A stretch of 64,000 nucleotides of DNA from CAG-632 sp963626805 (GTDB lineage Bacteria; Bacillota; Clostridia; Lachnospirales; Lachnospiraceae): the NCBI GenBank assembly GCA_963626805.1, contig CAVFXS010000066.1:62001-126000 (forward strand). Direction: 5' to 3'. The translations under genes were made by a program, and so were the position numbers. Within the stretch, counting starts at the first letter, position 1. Each line of letters opens with the position of its first letter. This document shows, in pieces, positions 34,981 to 44,297 of this stretch. Below the pieces are notes generated by a model. The model saw nothing but the letters and a program-made list of their open reading frames with translations. It searched no databases and was not told where the DNA came from.

Positions 34981-35843
34981 GAAAATTAGTGGGTCAGCAG
35001 ATTCAGCACAGTGGTTCCGCCAGGGTAATTGCGGTAACCAGCGGAAAAGGCGGCGTTGGAAAAACGAGCCTGTCCGTGAATCTGGCGATTCAATTTAGTA
35101 AAAAGGGGCAGAGAGTTGTTATTATTGATGCGGATTTCGGATTGGCAAATGTTGAAATTATGCTTGGAATCAGACCGAAATATACAATGTCGGATCTGAT
35201 TCACAATGATATGAGTATTGATGAAATCATTACAAAAGGACCAATGGGAATCGGATTTATTTCCGGTGGATCCGGCGTTCAGGATATGGTGAATCTGGAT
35301 AAGGAACAATTACGGGTACTGATTGGAAAACTGGTTCGTTTGGATACATTGGCTGATGTAGTAATAGTCGATACGGGTGCCGGAATTTCAGATTCTGTGC
35401 TGGAGTTTGTATTGAGCAGTCCGGAGGTTTTGATCGTGGCAACACCGGAACCAACTTCCATTACAGATGCATATTCTCTGTTAAAGACCGTGAATCGGAG
35501 TAAAGAGTTTATACCGGAAGAAAAGAAAATACAGATTGTATCCAATCGGATTTCGTCCAGAGAAGAAGGAAGAGAAATCTATGAAAAGTTGAACATTGTC
35601 TCAACAAAATTTCTGAATATTCATCTTGGATATTTGGGAGAAATTTTTCAGGATACAAATGTTTCAAAGGCAGTTATTGAACAGAAGCCAGTCTCATTGG
35701 CATATCCCAATTCGACTTCTGTGAAAAATTATCAGGAAATTTGTAATCGTATGACAGATGCAGAAGGAACACCGGATGATGAGAAAGGCGGAATTGCAAA
35801 ATTCTTCCTGACATTTATTCGACAAAAGAGGAAGAAATATTAG
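34959..35843 (+). CDS. flhG: FlhG/YlxH, MinD-like ATPase regulating flagellar number
   Basis: A 294-residue ParA/MinD-type ATPase. The deviant Walker A SGKGGVGKT spans residues 28-36, and IDADFGLANVEIMLG plus VIVDTGAGISDSVLEF complete the site. The short N-terminal peptide (MDQAEQLRKLVGQQ) ahead of it is the FlhF-activating region. It sits next to flhF, as usual. The C-terminal end is basic (FIRQKRKKY), suiting membrane binding. Confidence 0.95.
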   Translation: MDQAEQLRKLVGQQIQHSGSARVIAVTSGKGGVGKTSLSVNLAIQFSKKGQRVVIIDADFGLANVEIMLGIRPKYTMSDLIHNDMSIDEIITKGPMGIGFISGGSGVQDMVNLDKEQLRVLIGKLVRLDTLADVVIVDTGAGISDSVLEFVLSSPEVLIVATPEPTSITDAYSLLKTVNRSKEFIPEEKKIQIVSNRISSREEGREIYEKLNIVSTKFLNIHLGYLGEIFQDTNVSKAVIEQKPVSLAYPNSTSVKNYQEICNRMTDAEGTPDDEKGGIAKFFLTFIRQKRKKY

Positions 35844-35851
35844 GAGAGAGT

Positions 35852-36568
35852 ATGCAGAATATTATTTCAATTGGTGACAAACTGGATATGGAGCAGTTGT
35901 TTTATGGTGAACCTGAAACGGACCCACAGAGACGCAGAGTGTTTAATTGTCGGATTATGGATATGCCGGCTGAGGCTGTGTTACGGATTACAATGCCATT
36001 TTATGAAGGCAGACTGGTTCCTTTGGAGATTGGTGTGCAGTATCGGATTTCAACCTATGCACAGAAGGGGATTTATGAAGGAGATTTTGTAGTCATTAAC
36101 CGTTTTAAGGATGGAAATTTGTTTTTGGCAGATATGGAATTGCAGGGAAGTCTAAAAAAAGTTCAACGCCGGGAATATTATCGCTATGGCTGCCGGTTGG
36201 AAGCGATGTATCGGCTGATTACATCCGGGGAAACGATTGAAATTATACCCGAAGAGATAGAACTGCAGGAATGGAAAAAGGCGGTGATTCTGGATATCAG
36301 CGGTGGCGGAATCCGTATGGTTTCTGAGCATAAGGAGACAACTCCAGTTCTGATACAGATGCGGTTTACACTGCCAATACAGAATCAGATGCAGGAATTT
36401 CTTCCGTATGGAAACCTGCTCTCTTCGGCACCAAATGTAAATAATCCGCTGATTCAGGAATACCATGTAATGTTTGCCCGGTTAGGAGATAGGGAACGGG
36501 AGCAGATTATTCGTTATATTTTTGAAGACGAACGACGGAGAATATTGAAAAATAAAGGTTTGGAATAA
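35852..36568 (+). CDS. PilZ-domain (YcgR/YpfA-like) c-di-GMP receptor
   Basis: A 238-residue protein with an N-terminal YcgR-like beta barrel domain and a PilZ domain. The c-di-GMP binding arginines are in QRREYYRYGCRLEA, followed about 50 residues on by DISGGGIRM. Such proteins slow or stop flagellar rotation when c-di-GMP rises (YcgR in E. coli, DgrA/YpfA in Bacillus). Here it is encoded between flhG and cheB within the motility operon. It overlaps cheB by one base. Confidence 0.9.
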   Translation: MQNIISIGDKLDMEQLFYGEPETDPQRRRVFNCRIMDMPAEAVLRITMPFYEGRLVPLEIGVQYRISTYAQKGIYEGDFVVINRFKDGNLFLADMELQGSLKKVQRREYYRYGCRLEAMYRLITSGETIEIIPEEIELQEWKKAVILDISGGGIRMVSEHKETTPVLIQMRFTLPIQNQMQEFLPYGNLLSSAPNVNNPLIQEYHVMFARLGDREREQIIRYIFEDERRRILKNKGLE

Positions 36569-37611
36569 TGAAGAAAAATATCATGATTATTGATGACTCT
36601 GCACTCATGAGAAGAGTGTTATCTGATATAATTAATACAACAGAACAATATCAGGTGGTTTATGCTGCAACAAATGGCAGGGATGCTTGGGAAGCAATGC
36701 AGCGGTTAACTCCCATACATTTTATTTTTCTGGATATCAATATGCCTGTTATGGATGGAGTGGAACTGCTTCGGAGGATGAAGCAGAACAAGATCCGGAT
36801 TCCAACGGTTGTATTCAGTACAGTGGCAGAACGGTCCAGCTCGGAAACAATTGAAGCATTGTCACTTGGGGCAGTTGATTTCCTGAAAAAGCCGGAAAAC
36901 ATCCTTGTAAATATGTCATATTTTCGGGAAAAGGTATTGAAAGCGTTATCGATTATTGAGACTGATCATGAACCTTCTATTGTAGTAAAGGAGGTCAGAC
37001 AGCGGAAACGCAGACAGAATGATCTGGGAAGAGGAAAACTGGTAGCGATTGCATGTTCCACAGGTGGGCCGAAGGCACTGCAGGAGATTATACCATATCT
37101 GCCGGCAGATCTGGACGCAGCAGTTGTGATCGTACAGCATATGCCGGAGGGCTTTACAGCATCTTTAGCGGAGCGGCTGAATGATCGCAGCAAGATGTCG
37201 GTGAAGGAAGCTGCCGAAGGTGATATTCTGGAGAACGGACATGTCTACATAGCCAGAGGCGGCAGACATCTGCGGATTCAGCAGGCGGAACGTGGACAGC
37301 ACGTAGTCCGGCTCGGGGATGATGAACCGGTTATGGGGCTGCGGCCATATGCCAACTATATGTATGAGAGCCTGATTCAGTCTGGCTACTATGAGATTGT
37401 ATGTGTGGTTTTGACCGGAATGGGTGCTGATGGAACCAGAGGTATTGGTAAACTGTGTCAGGAGAAAAATGTATATGTCATCAGTCAGGATAAGGAGAGC
37501 TCTACGGTATATGGAATGCCGAAAATGGTGGCACAGTCCGGACTTTCCGATGAGGTTGTTTCATTGGATCAGATGGCAAAAGCAATTATAAATTATACGG
37601 GGGTATGCTAA
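36568..37611 (+). CDS. cheB: CheB, chemotaxis receptor methylesterase/deamidase
   Basis: A 347-residue protein. The N-terminal receiver has Asp9/Asp10 and the phosphorylation site Asp56 (FLDINMPVMDG). The C-terminal methylesterase has the catalytic Ser (ACSTGGPKALQ), His (VQHMPEGFTASLAERL) and Asp (TGMGADGTRG). The partner methyltransferase cheR is not in this window. The stop at 37611 directly precedes the cheA ATG. Confidence 0.96.
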   Translation: MKKNIMIIDDSALMRRVLSDIINTTEQYQVVYAATNGRDAWEAMQRLTPIHFIFLDINMPVMDGVELLRRMKQNKIRIPTVVFSTVAERSSSETIEALSLGAVDFLKKPENILVNMSYFREKVLKALSIIETDHEPSIVVKEVRQRKRRQNDLGRGKLVAIACSTGGPKALQEIIPYLPADLDAAVVIVQHMPEGFTASLAERLNDRSKMSVKEAAEGDILENGHVYIARGGRHLRIQQAERGQHVVRLGDDEPVMGLRPYANYMYESLIQSGYYEIVCVVLTGMGADGTRGIGKLCQEKNVYVISQDKESSTVYGMPKMVAQSGLSDEVVSLDQMAKAIINYTGVC

Positions 37612-39696
37612 ATGGATTTAAGTCAATATTTGGAAATATTTATTGATGAATCGAAGGAACATCTGCAGACGTTGAACGATCAGGTGTTGATTATGGAACA
37701 GGATCCGGAAAATATTGATACGGTTAATGAGATTTTTCGGGCAGCACATTCTTTAAAGGGAATGGCGGGAACCATGGGATTTAAGCGAATGCAGCGGTTG
37801 ACCCATGATATGGAGAATGTTTTTTCTGAAATTCGGAACGGAAAGATGTCTGTAACTCCGGATATTGTTGATATTGTATTCAAATGTCTGGATGCATTGG
37901 AAGGATATCTGACCAATATACAGGAATCTGCAGATGAAGGAACCGAGGATAATGAAGAGGTTATCCAGTTGTTAAATGAGGCATTAACGGGTGGTACCTC
38001 AGAGGCATCACCAGCGAAGGAGATTGCTCCGGTAACGGAGGCAGCCAAGCCACAGGAAATTGCAGATGGTGACAAACGGAAATTCTTAAAGCTTCCGATT
38101 GCTGATTTTGAGCAGAATGCCATGAGGGAAGCTATTGGTAACGGAATGAATGTCTATGGTGTAACGGTATATATTCAGGATACTTGTATACTGAAGGCGG
38201 CCAGAGCATTTCTGGTATTTAAAGGTGTGGAGTCTGTCGGTGAGATCATAAAGTCCGAGCCGAGTGTGCAGGACATTGAGGATGAGAAGTTTGATTTTGA
38301 TTTCAGTATGTTTATTATTTCTAACAAACCGGCTGAGCAGGTGCAGAAGGTAATTTCCAATGTATCAGAGATCAAGGAAGTGGTGCTGGAACCTTTTACA
38401 CCGGAAACAATCGCTGCCAATGCACAGAAGGAAGAGACACCGAAGGAAGAAATTGCAGCAACGGAAACAAAGGAAGAGAAACCAAAGGAAACCACCGAAG
38501 CAAAGAAAAAGCCGGCAGCTGAGACGAAGAAGAAACCGGTAGTGAATCGTTCGGTGCGTGTAGATATTGAGAAGCTGGATGATCTGATGAATCTGGTAAG
38601 TGAGCTGATCATTGCGAAGAACGGACTGGTATCTGCCAGTGCCAGCGAGGAGGGCAGTCAGACCCAGCAGTTTAATGAGCAGATTGAATATCTGGAGCGG
38701 ATTACGACCAATCTGCATGAATCTGTTATGAAGGTTCGAATGGTTCCGATTGAGAGCGTAGTGAACCGATTCCCGCGTATGATCCGTGATCTGTCCAAGA
38801 AGCTGAACAAGGAGATGGAGCTGATCATGACCGGTGAGGAGACCGAGCTTGACCGGACAGTTATTGATGAGATCGGTGATCCGTTGATGCATATGCTCCG
38901 GAATGCTGCCGATCATGGGCTGGAATCTACGATCGACCGTATTAAGCTTGGCAAGCCACAGGTTGGTACGATCCGGCTGAATGCATATCAGGATGGTAAT
39001 AACGTAACGATTGAGGTTGCGGATGATGGAGCCGGTATTAATGTTGAGAAGGTAAAGGCATCTGCGATCAAGAAGGGTACGATTACCGAGGAGCAGGCAG
39101 AAATGATGTCCGATAAAGAGGCAATTGATCTGTTGTTCCAGCCGGCATTCTCTACCTCGGAGAAGGTATCCGATATATCCGGACGTGGGGTTGGACTGGA
39201 TGTTGTTAAGAGTAAGATCGAGGGTCTTGGCGGTGATGTAGAAGTAGACACTGCGCTTGGAGAAGGCACGACCTTCATAGTAAGGTTACCGTTAACGCTT
39301 GCAATTATTCAGGCATTGATGGTAGAGATTCGGGATGAAAAGTATGCAATTCCACTGAACTCGATTGTTACGGTAGAGGATATTCTGGAATCAGATGTGA
39401 AGCTGATACAGAACAAGGAGGTTATTAATCTCCGGGGAACTGTTATACCGCTGGTTCGTCTGGATCAGGTACTGGATCTGGAACCGAAGGAAGAGGAGAA
39501 TGAGAGCCTGGTAGTCGTAATTGTGAAGAAAGGTGACAAGCAGGCTGGTCTGGTTATCGATAATCTGATTGGACAGCAGGAAATCGTAATTAAACCTCTG
39601 GGCAAGTATATTTATATACATAAAATGTTCAGCGGAGCTACCATCCTCGGTGATGGAGAAGTTGCATTGATCATAGATGCAAACACATTGGTTTAG
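37612..39696 (+). CDS. cheA: CheA, chemotaxis histidine kinase
   Basis: A 694-residue kinase with all five CheA domains in order. P1 (Hpt) carries His46 in FRAAHSLKGMAGTMGF. P2, which binds CheY/CheB, is about residues 165-265. A Lys/Glu/Pro-rich linker of about 50 residues follows. P3 is the dimer domain; P4 has the ATP-binding blocks HMLRNAADHGLE, DDGAGI and GRGVGLDVV; P5 is the CheW-like domain at the end. It receives input from chemoreceptors and phosphorylates CheY and CheB. Confidence 0.97.
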   Translation: MDLSQYLEIFIDESKEHLQTLNDQVLIMEQDPENIDTVNEIFRAAHSLKGMAGTMGFKRMQRLTHDMENVFSEIRNGKMSVTPDIVDIVFKCLDALEGYLTNIQESADEGTEDNEEVIQLLNEALTGGTSEASPAKEIAPVTEAAKPQEIADGDKRKFLKLPIADFEQNAMREAIGNGMNVYGVTVYIQDTCILKAARAFLVFKGVESVGEIIKSEPSVQDIEDEKFDFDFSMFIISNKPAEQVQKVISNVSEIKEVVLEPFTPETIAANAQKEETPKEEIAATETKEEKPKETTEAKKKPAAETKKKPVVNRSVRVDIEKLDDLMNLVSELIIAKNGLVSASASEEGSQTQQFNEQIEYLERITTNLHESVMKVRMVPIESVVNRFPRMIRDLSKKLNKEMELIMTGEETELDRTVIDEIGDPLMHMLRNAADHGLESTIDRIKLGKPQVGTIRLNAYQDGNNVTIEVADDGAGINVEKVKASAIKKGTITEEQAEMMSDKEAIDLLFQPAFSTSEKVSDISGRGVGLDVVKSKIEGLGGDVEVDTALGEGTTFIVRLPLTLAIIQALMVEIRDEKYAIPLNSIVTVEDILESDVKLIQNKEVINLRGTVIPLVRLDQVLDLEPKEEENESLVVVIVKKGDKQAGLVIDNLIGQQEIVIKPLGKYIYIHKMFSGATILGDGEVALIIDANTLV

Positions 39697-39708
39697 GGGG
39701 TGAAGACT

Positions 39709-40158
39709 ATGGCAGAAGTACAGAAGCAGGAAGAAAATAAGCAATATATAGTAGCAAAGATCGGCTGTGAGCAGTACGGGATTGATATCGCTTACGTTGA
39801 TAATATTGTCAGAATGCAGAAAATCACCAGAGTGCCGAAGACACAGCCGTATTTTCTGGGTGTCATTAATCTCCGCGGAGAAATCATCCCGGTTATGAGT
39901 ATGCACAAGAAGCTGGAATTAGGTGAGGATGTGATTAGTAATACAACGAGAATCATTATCATTAAACCGGAGCAGAATGCATTACTGGGTCTTCTGGTTG
40001 ATGAGGTACGGGAAGTTGTGACCATGCCGGAAGATGATATTGAAAAGGTTGCATATGACAACGGAAGAGATGATAGTAATTATTATATTACCGGAATAGG
40101 GAAATACAAAAATACATTGATTTCGCTGGTGAATATTAATGGAATTATTACAGACTAG
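39709..40158 (+). CDS. cheW: CheW, chemotaxis coupling protein
   Basis: A 149-residue protein with the CheW fold: QYIVAKIGCEQYGIDIAYVDNIVRMQKITRVP, PYFLGVINLRGEIIPVMSMHKKL and DEVREVVTMPEDDIE. It links chemoreceptors to CheA. Start at ATG 39709, after TAGGGGGTG; the in-frame GTG 39700 overlaps that site. Confidence 0.96.
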   Translation: MAEVQKQEENKQYIVAKIGCEQYGIDIAYVDNIVRMQKITRVPKTQPYFLGVINLRGEIIPVMSMHKKLELGEDVISNTTRIIIIKPEQNALLGLLVDEVREVVTMPEDDIEKVAYDNGRDDSNYYITGIGKYKNTLISLVNINGIITD

Positions 40159-40173
40159 AAGGGTCGGGGGAAA

Positions 40174-40776
40174 ATGTCACAGATGGATGCAACAGAACTG
40201 GATGTCCTCACGGAATTCGGTACGATTGGCGCAGGAAATGCGACAACCGCTCTGTCCGTGCTTTTAAATTCCAGATTAACTATGAATATGCCAAAGGTAT
40301 CATTTATGAATCTGGATGAATTTGTGGAAAGTATTGGTGGTGCCGAGAATGTCATTGCGGGTGTTATGAGTAATATCAGCGGTGAAATAGAGGGTTTTGT
40401 ATTATTTGCACTGGATGTTGAGGATGCGCATCGACTGGTGAACCGTTTAATGGGACTGGAATTATCTTCTATCGACCTGTTTGATGATATAGATCTGTCG
40501 GCGGTTAAGGAGATTGGGAATATTCTGATTAGCTCGTATCTGGCTTCATTGGAGACATTGACCGAAATTCGGATGCGTCCTTCCAATCCGATGCTGGCAA
40601 TCGATATGGCAGGTGCAATTTTAAGCTTTCCGGCAGTTGTAAACAGCCGGGAGAGGGATGAGGTGCTTCGAATAGAATCACAGTTTGAAGGAGAGGATCT
40701 TTCAATTGAAGGACATATTATGATGATTGCAGATTCTGAGTCCTATAATACGATTCGAAAGAAATTGAAAATATAA
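40174..40776 (+). CDS. cheC: CheC, CheY-P phosphatase with one degenerate active site
   Basis: A 200-residue CheC-family protein. The usual sites are D/S-x3-E-x2-N. Site 2 is intact (SAVKEIGN). Site 1 reads DVLTEFGT, so the Asn that positions the attacking water is replaced by Thr. Both sites are usual in Bacillus CheC; here probably only one is active. CheC acts with CheD in adaptation and in lowering CheY-P. cheD begins a few bases downstream. Confidence 0.93.
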   Translation: MSQMDATELDVLTEFGTIGAGNATTALSVLLNSRLTMNMPKVSFMNLDEFVESIGGAENVIAGVMSNISGEIEGFVLFALDVEDAHRLVNRLMGLELSSIDLFDDIDLSAVKEIGNILISSYLASLETLTEIRMRPSNPMLAIDMAGAILSFPAVVNSRERDEVLRIESQFEGEDLSIEGHIMMIADSESYNTIRKKLKI

Positions 40777-40788
40777 AGTGTGAAGATT

Positions 40789-41274
40789 ATGGATTCAATG
40801 ATTAAAGTTCGAATGGCAGATTATGGAATATGTAATGTGCCACAGAAAATTACAACAATTGGATTGGGATCCTGTGTCGGAATTGTGATATTTGACTCAA
40901 AATCAGGCAGATGTGGTCTGCTTCATGCCATGCTTCCGGACAGTACCAGAATCCGAAATAACAGTAATCGTTCGAAATTTGTTGATTCCGGACTGGAAGA
41001 CATGTTGCAGGAAATGTTAAAAGCTGGTGCGAATCCGAAAAATCTGACAGCCAAGATAGCGGGTGGGGCTGCTATGTTCGACTTTTCAGAGGAAAGTGAT
41101 ATTACCAGTATCGGAGCGCAGAATGTGCAGGCGGCAAAGGAATTACTGGTACAGTTTAAGATTCCGTTGCTGGCAGAGGATACCGGTAAGAATTATGGAA
41201 GAACGATTATTTTTGATCCGGAAACAGGGAATCTTACTATTCGGGTGGTCGGACAACCTGAAATAGTGATTTAA
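40789..41274 (+). CDS. cheD: CheD, chemoreceptor glutamine deamidase
   Basis: A 161-residue protein. The catalytic triad region is present: Cys in IGLGSCVGIVIFD, His in GLLHAMLPDS, and the later KIAGGAAMFDF. CheD deamidates chemoreceptor glutamines and stimulates CheC. GTG 40780, ATG 40789 and ATG 40798 are all in frame and the ribosome site is weak, so the exact start is uncertain. Confidence 0.94.
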   Translation: MDSMIKVRMADYGICNVPQKITTIGLGSCVGIVIFDSKSGRCGLLHAMLPDSTRIRNNSNRSKFVDSGLEDMLQEMLKAGANPKNLTAKIAGGAAMFDFSEESDITSIGAQNVQAAKELLVQFKIPLLAEDTGKNYGRTIIFDPETGNLTIRVVGQPEIVI

Positions 41275-41291
41275 GGAAATGAGGCAGAAAG

Positions 41292-41549
41292 ATGAAACTA
41301 AGATGGTTGAGACCGTTTATTGTCCTTTTGGCAACATTGATTGTACTGATCAGCAATTTTGTATTAAAGAGACCGATCATATCATCTCTGGTCTGGCTAT
41401 TGGGAACGATTATTATCTTTTATATTATTTCTTCTATTGTTGTAGGGGTAATTGACCGTGTAATTCATACGGAGAAGAAAGACCCTGTTCCGGAGCAGAC
41501 CGGGGAGGGACAGATAGAAGAAACGACAAAAACGGTACATGAAGAATGA
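41292..41549 (+). CDS. Small two-helix membrane protein of unknown function
   Basis: An 85-residue protein with two hydrophobic segments (residues about 8-24 and 31-55) and a charged C-terminal tail (HTEKKDPVPEQTGEGQIEE). I do not recognise the family. It stands between cheD and sigD in the same operon, with a spacing of 17 and 15 bases to each. An AAATGAGGCAGAAAG stretch precedes the ATG. Its position suggests a motility or membrane role, but nothing more can be said. Confidence 0.7.
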   Translation: MKLRWLRPFIVLLATLIVLISNFVLKRPIISSLVWLLGTIIIFYIISSIVVGVIDRVIHTEKKDPVPEQTGEGQIEETTKTVHEE

Positions 41550-41564
41550 TAATGAGGTAACTAC

Positions 41565-42329
41565 ATGGACGAAACAAAGCGGTCAAGGCTTTGGGAAAAG
41601 TACTCGCAGAAGCGGGATGCCGAAACCAGAGAGACACTGATAATTGAATATGTTCCATTAGTAAAGCTGGTATCCGGAAGGCTAAGCATGTATCTGGGAT
41701 ATACTGTAGAGTATGAAGATTTGGTCAGTTATGGGGTCTTTGGACTGATTGACGCAATTGATAAATTTGATTATGGAAAGGGAATCAAGTTTGAAACCTA
41801 TGCCAGTCTGAGAATCCGAGGAGCAATTTTAGATCAGATTCGGAAAATGGACTGGATTCCGCGGTCGGTCAGGCAGAAGCAGCGTCAGATCGATGCAGCA
41901 ATTGCAAAGCTGGAAAGTACAGAGGGGTGTGCGGCAACAGATGATGATATTGCGAAGGAATTGAACATCTCGTTGGAGGAATATTATACCTGGCAGGGTC
42001 AGACAAAGGTAACCGGAATTGCATCAATAGATGAATTTATCGAACAGGGAATTGAGGTTCGGGCATTTGATAATCAGAAGTATTCGGACAGTGAGCCGGA
42101 AAAGGTATATGAAAAAGAAGAAATGAAGGATCTTTTAAAAGAATCCCTTGATAAACTCACCGAAAAGGAACGAATGGTCGTAGTTCTTTATTATTATGAG
42201 GAATTGACATTAAAGGAGATCAGTTCTGTATTAGGGGTATCGGAGTCCCGGATTTCACAGCTCCATACCAGAGCATTACAGAAAATGAAACAGATATTGG
42301 GCAACCAATACGGTATATTGATGGGATAG
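41565..42329 (+). CDS. sigD: SigD/FliA, flagellar sigma-28 factor
   Basis: A 254-residue sigma factor. Region 2 reads LIIEYVPLVKLVSGRLSMYLGYTVEYEDLVSYGVFGLIDAIDKFDYGKGIKFETYASLRIRGAILDQ-like in content, region 3 begins RKMDWIPRSVRQK, and region 4 ends LGVSESRISQLHTRALQKMKQ. It directs late flagellar and chemotaxis genes. No good sigma-28 promoter (TAAA-N15-GCCGATAA) is visible in this window, so its targets are probably elsewhere, with this locus read by the main sigma factor. FlgM, its antagonist, is not in the window. Confidence 0.96.
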   Translation: MDETKRSRLWEKYSQKRDAETRETLIIEYVPLVKLVSGRLSMYLGYTVEYEDLVSYGVFGLIDAIDKFDYGKGIKFETYASLRIRGAILDQIRKMDWIPRSVRQKQRQIDAAIAKLESTEGCAATDDDIAKELNISLEEYYTWQGQTKVTGIASIDEFIEQGIEVRAFDNQKYSDSEPEKVYEKEEMKDLLKESLDKLTEKERMVVVLYYYEELTLKEISSVLGVSESRISQLHTRALQKMKQILGNQYGILMG

Positions 42330-42341
42330 GGAGGTGAGCTT

Positions 42342-43943
42342 ATGACAAATCGAAATGGTTATTTTCAATTGATTACAGAGGAAAATGGAACATATATTCG
42401 ATTGGTTCCACAGCAGGATGGGGGGAACCCTATAGATGTGTCAGAAGTTATGTCGTATTTGAATGACAATAAGATTTATGATTATGATCTTGAAACGCTG
42501 ACTAAAACATTGCGGATGCTCAGTAATCCAGTTACTGTCAGATTAATGGATAAGAAGATTACCCCGGTGGATGCGAGTGTGCAGGTACAAGTGGCGAAGG
42601 ACCGCATGACAGCGACAATCAGACTATATCCTCCATCGAATCATGGAGCACCGCTGAATCAGGAGATGATTCTCGGAAGTCTGGCAAGAGCAAAGATCAG
42701 TTATGGAATTGTAGAACCGATTGTGGAACGGGTGGCTACGACTCCGATCTATTGCCAGACGATACCGGTGGCGAAGGGAAAACCGGCTGTGCAAGGAAAA
42801 GACGCAATGATTGAATATCATTTTGAGACTAATCCGCTGGCCAAACCCAAAATGAATGAGGATGGCTCTGTAGACTTTCATCAGTTAAATATATTTACAG
42901 AAGTAAAAGAAGGACAACTTCTGGCAACTTTGACACCGGAGCAGGAAGGGGAGCCGGGGATGGATGTGCTCGGTAATCCGTTATATCCGCACAAGATCCG
43001 AAAAAAAATACTGAAATATGGGCGTAACATCCGGCTTTCAGAGGATAAGCTTCAGATATTCAGTGAAGTATCCGGAGATGTGAAGCTGGAAGGGGATACG
43101 GTGTTTGTATCTAATGCCTATACAGTGGCGGCAGATGTGGATGCTTCTACCGGTGATATTGTATATGAAGGAAATGTAATCGTAAACGGAAATGTCCGAA
43201 CCGGTTTCAGCATCCATGCCAAAGGAGATATTCAGGTAAAGGGTGTTGTGGAAGGAGCCTGTTTGCATGCAGGTGGTAATATTGTACTGAGCCGTGGCAT
43301 CCAGGGGATGAATCGTGGACAACTGTTTGCCAAGGGAGATGTATTGACGAAATTCATAGAAAGTGCTTCAGTGAAGGCAGGAGGAATCGTTCGTTCCGGA
43401 TCGATCCTGCACAGTACCGTAGAAGCAGGAGATAAGATATTGTGTGAGGGGCGGAAATCATTTGCAATTGGTGGTACCTTAAATGCCGGTAATCTGATAC
43501 AGGTAAAAACGATTGGAAACCAGATGGGAACAGAGACCAATGTGAAGATCGGTGTGGATCCGCTGGTATACGAACAGTTAAAAGCTGCGCAGAAGGAACT
43601 GGCGGAAAATCGGGAAATGATAGAAAAATGTGTCCAGGTTCTGTTTCTGTTCAAGAAACGGATGAAAAGCGGACAGGGAATCCCACAGGATAAGATTTCT
43701 GTAATCAAAAAGGCCGGAGAGGACAGAGGAAAGCTTGAGGAACGTCAGGTGGAGCTGAATCTGGTGATTGAGAATGCAACAAAGGCAATCGAAGCGAATG
43801 CCAATGGAAGGTTGAAGGTCAGTGATGCAATTTATGCCGGAGTTCGGATTCAGATTGCAAACAGTATATATGTTGTGAAGGATACAGGAAGATATTGTCA
43901 ATTTTATCTGGAGGATGGCGAGATCGTCATGTCCGGATGCTGA
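42342..43943 (+). CDS. FapA-family (DUF342) protein
   Basis: A 533-residue protein of the DUF342/FapA family: an N-terminal domain ending with the VAKGKPAVQGKDA block, then a beta-helix region of about 240 residues with periodic glycines (GNVIVNGNVRTGFSIHAKGDIQVKGV, LHAGGNIVLSRGIQG), and a C-terminal coiled coil from about residue 420. Its role is not firmly known; members are often located beside flagellar or polar-polysaccharide genes. It begins 12 bases after sigD and opens the post-sigD tail of four genes. Confidence 0.85.
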   Translation: MTNRNGYFQLITEENGTYIRLVPQQDGGNPIDVSEVMSYLNDNKIYDYDLETLTKTLRMLSNPVTVRLMDKKITPVDASVQVQVAKDRMTATIRLYPPSNHGAPLNQEMILGSLARAKISYGIVEPIVERVATTPIYCQTIPVAKGKPAVQGKDAMIEYHFETNPLAKPKMNEDGSVDFHQLNIFTEVKEGQLLATLTPEQEGEPGMDVLGNPLYPHKIRKKILKYGRNIRLSEDKLQIFSEVSGDVKLEGDTVFVSNAYTVAADVDASTGDIVYEGNVIVNGNVRTGFSIHAKGDIQVKGVVEGACLHAGGNIVLSRGIQGMNRGQLFAKGDVLTKFIESASVKAGGIVRSGSILHSTVEAGDKILCEGRKSFAIGGTLNAGNLIQVKTIGNQMGTETNVKIGVDPLVYEQLKAAQKELAENREMIEKCVQVLFLFKKRMKSGQGIPQDKISVIKKAGEDRGKLEERQVELNLVIENATKAIEANANGRLKVSDAIYAGVRIQIANSIYVVKDTGRYCQFYLEDGEIVMSGC

Positions 43944-43958
43944 TAGGAGGCGGATAGT

Positions 43959-44282
43959 ATGATTCGACCTGTAGATATGCAGATGATTCTGCCGCAGACG
44001 AATAATGTAAGCACACAGCAGCATAATGCGAACCAGCAGGCAGTATTACAGAGTGCACAGGGCAGTGCAGAGCTGGCGAAAGAGGTGCGACAGCAGTCAG
44101 AAACCGTTATTACGAAGGATGATTCTGAGCTGATGGAATATCGCTATGATGCAAAGGAAAAGGGAAGTAATTCCTATGAAGAAGGACGCCGGCGGAAAAA
44201 ACGGCGCAATGAGAAGGAAGCTTTCGAAGAGAAAGAAGATCAGCCAGGCGGAAGCTGGGTGAATTTTGATATTAAAATCTGA
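43959..44282 (+). CDS. Uncharacterised polar 107-residue protein of the motility operon
   Basis: No family recognised. It opens MIRPVDMQMILPQTNNVS, is strongly polar with a Lys/Arg/Glu-rich centre (EGRRRKKRRNEKEAFEEKED), and ends in a compact PGGSWVNFDIKI that looks like a conserved short motif. No helix spans the membrane. RBS AGGAGG at 43944-43949 is strong. It is between the FapA-like and SwrB-like genes with 15-base gaps. Its conserved-looking ends and basic middle could be an adaptor peptide, which is inference. Confidence 0.65.
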   Translation: MIRPVDMQMILPQTNNVSTQQHNANQQAVLQSAQGSAELAKEVRQQSETVITKDDSELMEYRYDAKEKGSNSYEEGRRRKKRRNEKEAFEEKEDQPGGSWVNFDIKI

Positions 44283-44297
44283 CAGGAGAAGAGACAT

